A stretch of DNA of 64,000 nucleotides from positions 105,020 through 169,019 of the forward strand of contig CAYYUP010000004.1 of the NCBI GenBank assembly GCA_964474905.1, in the 5' to 3' direction. Shown piece by piece: positions 58,394 through 64,000 of this stretch; position 1 is the first letter of the stretch, and each line of letters begins with the position of its first letter. The position numbers were made by a program, and so were the translations under genes. The DNA is from JADJRG01 sp964474905 (GTDB lineage: Bacteria > Myxococcota_A > Polyangia > Nannocystales > Nannocystaceae). The notes below the pieces were generated by a model. That model was not told where the DNA came from and did not search any database. It saw nothing but the letters and a program-made list of their open reading frames with translations.

Positions 58394-59494
58394 ATGAAAC
58401 GACCTCTGTTCACTTCCATGCTCCTTGCGACCGGTATTGCGTTTGGCGGCGTCGCTCTCTTCGCGCCTGCGGTTGCCTCGGCCGGCGGATTCACCAAGGT
58501 CACGCCTTCGACGCTCAAGTACGAGGGAATTCGCTACTGGCGCAAGAAGGCCAGCGAGGCCAAAATCGGATCGGTCGGCACCAAGATGACGCCGGTCGCT
58601 GGCAAGAACTACTTCCAAAAGAAGCAGGATGCTCCCAGCGGGATCTACGATGTGACGATCGACGCTCGCACGACGATCTCGAGCTCGAATGCGAATTCGT
58701 GGGGGGTCAGCGCGGGCGCGAGCAATGTCGAGGGTGGTATTACGCATACCAGCAATTACAAAGGTACGCTGACTGCCTACAAAATGCGGATCGATCTGGG
58801 CAACAGCAGGGGCGATCTGCGCTATGAGACCAATCGCCACAACAGCCATCTTAAGGCGCTCGAGGACGAAGGCAGCCGCGGACGCTTGGTCTCCGCGGTG
58901 TGGATTTTGATCGCCGGTAATGAGAGCAAAGATGAGTGCTACAGCGGTGATTTGACGGTGACGAACGGTGTGTGGAAGGTGTCGACGACGGCCTCGGGTT
59001 GCTCGTCGAACAGCTGGACGATCGCTCCTGGATCGATCATCGCCTACGAGATGGTCAAGGTCGACAAATGGGACAACCACGAACTCAGCGAGCGGCCGAG
59101 CTGTAGTTCAGGGTATTCATACGAGACCCGCACCTCACCGGCCACACCGATGGATCGCTGCAAAAAAGTTACCTACGACTATACCAGCGTCAAGTGCAAG
59201 CTCTTGGTCACGGATAAGGCCAAGAATTGGTACGTATCGGCAAAGAGCGGTCGCGACGTCTGTAAGTCCAAGAAGGGCAAGCCAAACAAGAGCGTGAAGT
59301 GCAGCAAGAGCAGCTACAGTTACGTATCGCAGTCGGGCAAAGATACCTGCAAAAAGGCCAAGGAAACCTACAAAGATCCCTATTGTCCGGTGGGCTACGA
59401 CTACGATAAAAAATCGACCAGCAATAGCGGTGTTGATCAATGCTACCTCAGAGGGATCGACAGCCTTAAGCCCGATAGCCAGGACGGGTTCTAG
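58394..59494 (+). CDS. Secreted Lys/Cys-rich protein of unknown function
   Basis: The ATG at 58394, after AAAGGCCTCCG, gives 366 residues. The signal peptide is FTSMLLATGIAFGGVALFAPAVASA-like (residues 6-30). Residues 35-230 are beta-rich with Ser/Asn-rich strands (SSNANSWGVSAGASNVEGGI, GTLTAYKMRIDLGNSRGDLR) and one Cys pair. Residues 240-350 form four to five short Cys-Tyr-Lys modules (YTSVKCKLLVTDKAKNWYVS, SVKCSKSSYSYVSQSGKDTC), each with Lys clusters around a Cys. I recognise no family. The basic, disulfide-type C-terminus would suit binding to an acidic polymer or surface. Second gene of the insertion-like segment. Confidence 0.68.
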   Translation: MKRPLFTSMLLATGIAFGGVALFAPAVASAGGFTKVTPSTLKYEGIRYWRKKASEAKIGSVGTKMTPVAGKNYFQKKQDAPSGIYDVTIDARTTISSSNANSWGVSAGASNVEGGITHTSNYKGTLTAYKMRIDLGNSRGDLRYETNRHNSHLKALEDEGSRGRLVSAVWILIAGNESKDECYSGDLTVTNGVWKVSTTASGCSSNSWTIAPGSIIAYEMVKVDKWDNHELSERPSCSSGYSYETRTSPATPMDRCKKVTYDYTSVKCKLLVTDKAKNWYVSAKSGRDVCKSKKGKPNKSVKCSKSSYSYVSQSGKDTCKKAKETYKDPYCPVGYDYDKKSTSNSGVDQCYLRGIDSLKPDSQDGF

Positions 59495-59696
59495 CGTCGA
59501 CATGTGGCGAGGGTCGATCGGGGGCATGGGGCGCATGCACCCGCGGTCCCAGGGCCGAAGCCAAGAGGCCCGCGAGCCCGCGGTTGACGGTGTTTGGCGC
59601 TCGAGTGCCTGAACACGCAGGTTTCGCGGCTTCGGGGGTCTAGGTGCGAGAACAGTCGCGTTGGCGGTGGATCGAAACTGGATTGATCTTGGATCG

Positions 59697-61769
59697 ATGC
59701 CCAGGCAAGACCGCCGAGGACCGCGAATTAGGCCCCAAAAACAACGTTTAGGGCGGGACACAGGCATTGGCTCTGGAGATGCCTGTGTGACCCCGGGCAT
59801 CCCCTGTCAGGATTCCTACGATTGCAAGCAGGGTGAATACTGCGAGCCGGTGCTTGAAAAATGCCTTCTGCAGCCGGATCCCTTGACCTGCGAGGTCATC
59901 CCAGACTTTGAAGAACTCACTGTCGCCCTTGAGTGGTCGTATCAAGCAGATCAGATCATCTCGATCCCTGTGGTGGCCGATCTGGACGGCGATTTGATCC
60001 CGGAGGTCGTGATCAATACGACCAAGGATCAGGGCGGGTCCTGGCCGAGTGGGGCGATCGTCGTGCTCAACGGTCAGACCGGTGAGCTGATCTGGAAGAA
60101 CCTGCACGATCCCAACAATAATAAGTTTGGATCCCACGGTCGCTCATCGATCGCCCTGGGCGATGTCGACGGCGACGCACTTCCGGATATCATCTACGCC
60201 GGCCGGGTTGTCGGCGGGCGCTCGCCGATCCACGCTGTCGATTATACAGGCAAGCTGATCTGGACCTCGCACTTGGCGAACAATCAGATAGCGACGACGA
60301 CCATCGACAACGGTGCGGCGACGCTCGTCAACCTGGACAGCGATCCCGAGGCCGAGATCATCTTTGGGGCGACGATCACGGATAATGACGGGCTCATGGT
60401 CTGGTCCAAGGATGGCAACGGCGGTGCGTATGGAACCTCCCAGGGCTATACCGGTGGCGTTTCGGCGGCGGTCGATCTCGACGGTGATGATTATCCAGAA
60501 ATCGTGTCGGGGCGCCACGCTTGGAAGGTTGATTGGCAGGTCGACAATAACAATAACCCGGTGGTCAACGTGACGGAGATGTGGAATAGCCCCGGTCCTG
60601 ACGGCTATCCCGCGGTCGCTGATCTCGACAACAATGGTACTCCTGAGGTCATTATTGTCGGCTCATCATCGATCCGCGTGGTCGACGGTTTGACTGGCAA
60701 GCTGTGGTGCGGAGTGGATGAATCGGGCGTCGCCTGCACCAATAACGATGCCCTCCGAACCCAGCCCTACGGGGTGCGCGGAGGCGGTCGCGGTGGGCCG
60801 CCGACGGTTGCCGACTTTGACGGTGACGGGCGGCCAGAGGTCGGCATCGCTGGCGCTGCGAATTACGCGGTGTACGATTTCAACCGCGACGGCGAGGAGA
60901 TTTCGGTCCCGAATGGCGATCCAAATCCCAAGGCAGGCGCGACCTTTGTCCGCTGGGCGAAGGTGACCCAAGATGTCTCCTCCAATGCCACAGGTTCGTC
61001 GGTCTTCGACTTCCAGGGCGACGGGGCGGCTGAGGTCGTCTACGCGGATGAGTGCTTCTTGCGGGTCTACTCGGGTGTCGACGGCACGGTGCAGCTCGAG
61101 ATCGAGAACTCGAGCGCGACGATCCACGAGTACCCGCTGGTCGTCGATTCGGATGCCGACGGAAACTCGGAAATCCTGGTCGTCGCGAATACGATCACCT
61201 GCAATGTGCAGGGTTATACCCCGCGCAAGGGGCTCTACGTCTACGGCGATGCCGGTGATGGCTGGGTGCCAACGCGCAAGGTTTGGACTTCGCATACCTA
61301 TCATGTCACGAATGTCGGCGCCGACGGAAATGTGCCGAAGACAGAGGCCGACAATTGGACGCTCCCGGGCCTGAACAACTACCGGCAGAACGTGCAGGGC
61401 GAGGGAGTCTTCAACTCGCCCGATTTGACGGTGGATCTGTCGATCGGTCTCGAACTTTGTCTGGACAAACTGGTGCTGCAGGCGACGGTTTGGAACAAGG
61501 GTTCGCAGGGCGTTCCGGCGGGCGTTGAGGTCGCGTTTTACGAGGGGCCAGATGCCAACGGCACACTTTTGGGCACGACGATGACCGACAAGGCGCTCTT
61601 GCCCGGTGGTTCGGTGAAGGTCTCGATGATCGTCGAAGCCAATGCGGATCCCACCGACTACTATGTCGAGGTTGACAAGGCCAGCATGGGCAACGGCGAC
61701 GTGCTCGAATGCCTGGAGGACAACAACTCGGGCAAGGCGACTGCGGTGACCTGTCCGAAGCCGGGCTGA
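59697..61769 (+). pseudogene. C-terminal half of an interrupted FG-GAP surface lipoprotein gene
   Basis: The frame is open from 59661 (TTG) and has an ATG at 59697, but neither start has an SD or signal peptide. The first 25 residues look non-coding. Protein-like sequence begins at 59770: GSGDACVTPGIPCQDSYDC, then KQGEYCEPVLEKCLLQPDP. An FG-GAP/VCBS-type propeller with repeated DLDGDxxPEVV blades follows (VADLDGDLIPEVVINTTKDQ, ADFDGDGRPEVGIAG), ending in a CARDB-like domain (LQATVWNKGSQGVPAGVEVA, VEVDKASMG). It lacks its export signal and would complete the fragment at 56697-57214 in frame. An outer-surface adhesive or ligand-binding role is typical for intact relatives. Confidence 0.68.
59770..59779 (+). 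repeat. Right copy of the 10-bp direct repeat
   Basis: GCTCTGGAGA, identical to 57205-57214, encoding -Gly-Ser-Gly-Asp at the first homologous codons of the C-terminal half. Confidence 0.7.
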
Positions 61770-61786
61770 TGCCAGCTGTTTGCGAC

Positions 61787-61808
61787 GCGGTCGGTGCGAG
61801 CCGACCGC
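61787..61808 (+). terminator. 8-bp perfect hairpin after the FG-GAP gene
   Basis: GCGGTCGG (61787-61794) pairs with CCGACCGC (61801-61808) around TGCGAG, 18 nt past the stop at 61769. GGCTGTGGTCTTGTTTT follows. It covers the GTG at 61794, which argues against using that codon as start of the next gene. Confidence 0.5.
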
Positions 61809-61841
61809 GGCTGTGGTCTTGTTTTGGGCTACACTCCGCTC

Positions 61842-62429
61842 GTGCGGATCCGACCAGGCAGCGAGTGGGACTCAGAGACCTTTGAGCAGGAGGACTTGAG
61901 CAGCGCGGATCTCCGCGGCTGCGTCTTTGCCGACTGTGACTTCGTCGACTGCACTTTGACCGGTGTCGACATGAGCCGTAGCGTCCTCGACGGCTGCCAT
62001 TTTCGCGGCGGCGATATGTCGACCTGCAAGGTCACCGATGCAAAATTTCGCGGCATTTGCTTCACCGGTACCCGCCTGCGCGGGGTGCTTTGGACGGACG
62101 TCTACCAGCTCGGTCTTGAGCTCAGCTTTGTCGACTCCAACCTCAGCTACAGCTCTTTCTTTGGTCTCCACCTCCGGGATTTTAAGGCCACAGGCTGCAC
62201 TCTTCACGAGGTCGATTTCGGCGAGGCCGTTCTCAAGAGTGCAGACTTCACCAAGAGCGATCTCGCGGGCGCGATCTTTCACCGGGCGACCCTCGAGAGC
62301 GTCGACTTTGGCAGTGCACGAAATCTCGCACTGGACGTCCGGACCGCCAAAATGAAGAAGATCAAGCTCTCCCTCGAAGGGGCGATCGCTGCTCTCGATG
62401 TGCTCGGTGTCGAGGTTGTGCTCGAGTGA
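61842..62429 (+). CDS. Pentapeptide-repeat protein, Qnr/McbG-like layout
   Basis: The GTG at 61842 gives 195 residues (a GTG at 61794 lies inside a terminator-like hairpin). After VRIRPGSEWDSETFEQEDLS come pentapeptide coils (ADLRGCVFADCDFVDCTL, GVDMSRSVLDGCHFRGGDMS). A non-repeat loop (TDVYQLGLELSFVDSNLSYSS) interrupts them at the position of Qnr loops, and the repeats resume (KSADFTKSDLAGAIFHRA). The end is a short helix, GAIAALDVLGVEVVLE. Qnr, McbG and MfpA proteins mimic DNA and protect gyrase, but many chromosomal relatives have unknown roles. No signal peptide, hence cytoplasmic, unlike the lipoprotein at 57684. Confidence 0.82.
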   Translation: MRIRPGSEWDSETFEQEDLSSADLRGCVFADCDFVDCTLTGVDMSRSVLDGCHFRGGDMSTCKVTDAKFRGICFTGTRLRGVLWTDVYQLGLELSFVDSNLSYSSFFGLHLRDFKATGCTLHEVDFGEAVLKSADFTKSDLAGAIFHRATLESVDFGSARNLALDVRTAKMKKIKLSLEGAIAALDVLGVEVVLE

Positions 62430-62461
62430 TCTGGGGCCCATAGACGGCGAAAGCAGTGCAT

Positions 62462-63091
62462 TTACGGGAGGATGATACGGCCGGGCGCACTCATGGTGCC
62501 TTCTTGGGTGTGGCAGCTGTTGCAATCACCGGACTCGAGGGCCCCTGCCATGATGCGCTCGGCCCCGTCGGCGACGACCTTGGCGTGCATCGGCTCGGTG
62601 AAGTCCGCTGGGACTAGCGAGGCCCCGGCGAAGAAGTTACCCGCCGAATTGACATCTAGGACCAGCTCTGTGCCCTTGGCGTCGGTGATCACGATGGTAA
62701 CATCGGTCGGGCCACTTGCGCCGAAGCAATCATCAGGTTCGTGGGCAGTGGGGTAGACAGTGCCGGCGAAACTGAAGAGGGGGCCGCCTTTAGAGCCGCC
62801 GAAGTCTGCGGGAGTTGTATGGCAGTGGATGCATTCCCGACCTGGGTTCATCGTCGGCGACTCCTGGAAGAGGCCGCCCTTCCATGTTTCATCGCTACTG
62901 CAAACAGGATCGACGTCAAATGGATTGGGCTCGGCTGTGTCTGTTTCGCCGGAACTGCTAGCGTCGGTCGACTCTGAGGTTGAGCTCGTGCTCGCTCCGT
63001 CGCTCGATCCTGGCAAGCCGCCGCCTGCGCACGCCGTGGCGAGAAAGCAGGGGAGCAGAAGTCGATGCGGTGCGAATCCGAGGCCCAACAT
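62462..63091 (-). CDS. Diheme cytochrome-c-like lipoprotein
   Basis: The ATG at 63091 gives 209 residues. A lipoprotein signal ends at LLPCFLATAC (Cys at 21), followed by a Ser/Thr stalk (GASTSSTSESTDASSSGETD). Two CxxCH haem-binding motifs are present: CIHCH after PGRE near residue 88, and CNSCH near 190. An Ig-like beta domain lies between them (DVTIVITDAKGTELVLDVNS). It would be an extracytoplasmic c-type cytochrome; the redox partner is not in view. A TTGCAC/GATAAC pair just upstream suggests a leaderless mRNA. Confidence 0.8.
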   Translation of the reverse strand: MLGLGFAPHRLLLPCFLATACAGGGLPGSSDGASTSSTSESTDASSSGETDTAEPNPFDVDPVCSSDETWKGGLFQESPTMNPGRECIHCHTTPADFGGSKGGPLFSFAGTVYPTAHEPDDCFGASGPTDVTIVITDAKGTELVLDVNSAGNFFAGASLVPADFTEPMHAKVVADGAERIMAGALESGDCNSCHTQEGTMSAPGRIILP

Positions 63092-63097
63092 GCGGGC

Positions 63098-63126
63098 GTT
63101 ATCCCATAGCTGCTACTCGAGTGCAA
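63098..63126 (-). promoter_or_regulatory. Candidate sigma-70-like promoter of the diheme lipoprotein gene
   Basis: On the minus strand TTGCAC (63126-63121), a 17-bp spacer and GATAAC (63103-63098) precede the ATG at 63091 by only 6 nt. Transcription would start at or next to the ATG, giving a leaderless mRNA. The -35 match is weak (3/6). Confidence 0.3.
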
Positions 63127-63161
63127 TAGAGCGGAGCCATGCGGGGGCCGGTGTCCGATAA

Positions 63162-63767
63162 TTATTGAATTCCTATGACCCGATCACAAACTACCAGCAT
63201 TCGTTTGGCGAGCCCCTGCATATGGTGCTTGTAGTCCTCCTGGGACCAGCCGCATGTCTGCACGAGCTGCTCCCAGTTTCGCACCGAGAGCAGCGTCCAC
63301 AGGAGGTCGGTGGCCTGCTCTGCGCTCAGATCGACGACGAGCTGCCCGTCTCGCTGCAGCGCGAGTACAGCGGACTGGCAGCCCTCTCGCATGTCCTGCA
63401 TGCGCTGCCCCCAGGCGAGCGCCGCCGCTTCGTCGGTATCGGCCATCGCGAGCAGAGCCTTGGCGACCCCGTAGATGTCCGGGATGTAGTCCGCCCATCC
63501 GTCGACAAAGGCCTGCAGGCGGTGGAGTCCCGTCTTGGCCTTACGGCTCGGAATCAGGCGCTCTGGGCCCCTTTGTACCTTGTCTAGGTGGAGAGTCGCG
63601 GCGATCAGGAGCTCGGCCCGGGTGCGAAAATGCAGATAGAGCGCCTGGCGGGAGATTCCGGCGGCCTTGGCGATATCGCTCATTCGGACCCGGTGACCTC
63701 CACCCTCCAGGAGGCTGAGGGTGGCATCGAGCGCGCGTTCGCGGGTTTTTTCAGATGTACTTGACAT
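63162..63767 (-). CDS. TetR family transcriptional regulator
   Basis: The ATG at 63767 (MSSTSEKTRERALDATLSLL) gives 201 residues. The N-terminal helix-turn-helix is VRMSDIAKAAGISRQALYLHF, a classic TetR motif. The C-terminal 130 residues are the variable helical ligand domain (LLWTLLSVRNWEQLVQTCGW). Its start codon lies within the palindromic site 63760-63776, and a second copy stands at 63802-63818, in front of the divergent DUF1772-like gene. Autoregulation plus control of that gene is the obvious model. Confidence 0.95.
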   Translation of the reverse strand: MSSTSEKTRERALDATLSLLEGGGHRVRMSDIAKAAGISRQALYLHFRTRAELLIAATLHLDKVQRGPERLIPSRKAKTGLHRLQAFVDGWADYIPDIYGVAKALLAMADTDEAAALAWGQRMQDMREGCQSAVLALQRDGQLVVDLSAEQATDLLWTLLSVRNWEQLVQTCGWSQEDYKHHMQGLAKRMLVVCDRVIGIQ

Positions 63768-63776
63768 GATGTAAAG
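63760..63776. promoter_or_regulatory. TetR operator O1, covering the start codon of the regulator
   Basis: CTTGACAT-G-ATGTAAAG is a 17-bp palindrome with one mismatched pair. It contains the regulator's ATG (63767-63765) and so would block its own transcription or translation. Confidence 0.6.
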
Positions 63777-63801
63777 TGTCGATTATGAGTACCTCAATGC
63801 G

Positions 63802-63818
63802 CTTGACATCATGTCAAG
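63802..63818. promoter_or_regulatory. TetR operator O2, perfect palindrome
   Basis: CTTGACAT-C-ATGTCAAG is a perfect 8+1+8 palindrome containing TTGACA on both strands. It is centred 42 bp from O1 and 46 bp before the divergent ATG at 63856, at a place where a -35 box could be occluded. Confidence 0.65.
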
Positions 63819-63855
63819 TTTTGTCTGCCTCCGAGGGGAGGCGAAGAGGTGCAGT

Positions 63856-64000
63856 ATGTCTGTATTGTTTGTTATTGGTGCCGCGTTAGCGGCGATCGGC
63901 TGTGGAGTGGCGGCCGGGTTTTTTATGACCTTCTCGGATCTGATCATGCCGTCACTCGAGGCGGTTGAGGGCAGAGCGGGCATCGAAGCGATGCAGATGA
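63856..64000 (+). CDS. DUF1772-like membrane protein (N-terminal part; continues past the window)
   Basis: The ATG at 63856 has a good SD (GAGGGGAGG and AAGAGG upstream) and the frame is open to the window edge (48 residues). The N-terminus is a membrane helix (VLFVIGAALAAIGCGVAAGF) followed by FFMTFSDLIMPSLEAVEG, which matches the DUF1772 / anthrone-oxygenase-like family opening. Divergent from the TetR gene and preceded by O2, so it is the probable target of the regulator. Confidence 0.72.
   Translation, partial: MSVLFVIGAALAAIGCGVAAGFFMTFSDLIMPSLEAVEGRAGIEAMQM

Larger units (their letters stand above)
57215..59769 (+). other. Insertion-like segment carrying two secreted-protein genes and hairpins, no recombinase
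   Basis: With one repeat copy this segment is 2565 bp. It holds 57270-57683 (no gene; one 42-nt hairpin), a pentapeptide-repeat lipoprotein gene, a strong terminator-like hairpin, a secreted Lys/Cys-rich protein gene, and a non-coding end (59495-59769). I find no transposase, integrase, tRNA or terminal inverted repeats. The ends outside the 10-bp repeat show only loose similarity (GGACCGTGTGTG left, TGCCTGTGTGA beyond the right copy). Confidence 0.5.

Noticed and set aside
63783..63983. 66-codon minus ORF at the right edge
   Set aside because: It covers the operator region and is antisense to the well-started DUF1772-like gene.

Overview
The window is high-GC DNA that looks like a myxobacterium-type organism (Myxococcota, most likely the Nannocystaceae / marine Polyangia side). 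The signs are: several secreted proteins and lipoproteins with Thr/Gly/Asp/Ser low-complexity stalks, DUF4215-type Cys repeats (C-G-D-G...E-x-C-D-D-G-N), one MYXO-CTERM-like sorting tail, an AgmX/PglI (TonB-like) C-terminal domain protein, a transmembrane Hanks-type kinase with a PEGA domain, and a PilZ protein. Four runs of exactly 100 N (744-843, 9903-10002, 35962-36061, 39642-39741) are scaffold gaps of unknown true size. Two of them lie inside short tandem repeats. I see no rRNA, tRNA, CRISPR array, transposase, integrase or phage gene.

Layout. 1-720: end of a RecD2-like helicase. 869-8850: minus-strand block of cell-envelope genes (small barrel-like protein, two coupled beta-rich exported proteins, an AgmX/PglI-type transmembrane protein). 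9361-12850: amidase (broken by a gap) divergent from a MYXO-CTERM surface protein. 12935-14823: yebC-ruvC-ruvA. 14848-20387: a tetratricopeptide-like exported protein, a cysteine-less glutaredoxin-like protein, an orphan BtuD/HmuV-type ATPase, a YgiQ radical-SAM protein and a lipoprotein. 20457-28270: minus-strand housekeeping genes (typA/bipA, rlmE, rplC, tatD, HEAT protein, Mpo1-like, holB) with a gene-poor stretch at 22311-23282. 28384-33078: PspA-like protein, polytopic membrane protein, transmembrane kinase. 33155-37491: a translationally coupled nucleotidyltransferase + HD hydrolase pair, then a coupled EVE + CYTH pair and an unknown gene. 37496-45344: YeaR-like, ferrochelatase, Sfp-type phosphopantetheinyl transferase, Na+/amino-acid symporter, lipoproteins, DciA. 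45522-56579: lipoprotein, PilZ, a DPM1-like glycosyltransferase coupled to a class IV aminotransferase, a large protein with a possible clan-CD protease core and EF-hand, dienelactone hydrolase, beta-propeller lipoprotein, TerB-like and helical proteins. 56697-62429: surface lipoproteins and pentapeptide-repeat proteins. 62462-64000: diheme lipoprotein and a TetR gene divergent from a DUF1772-like gene.

The most unusual observation is at 56697-61769. An N-terminal half and a C-terminal half of what looks like a single FG-GAP surface lipoprotein are separated by 2565 bp. Both junctions carry the same 10-bp sequence in the same codon phase, so recombination across the repeat would rebuild one uninterrupted ORF of about 835 codons. 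The intervening DNA carries a pentapeptide-repeat lipoprotein, a secreted Lys/Cys-rich protein and strong hairpins, but no recombinase. Other leads are the NTase-HD operon, the EVE-CYTH operon, the caspase-like candidate at 49822-52302, a kinase lacking two conserved catalytic residues, a monocistronic rplC bracketed by hairpins, and palindromic operators around the TetR gene.
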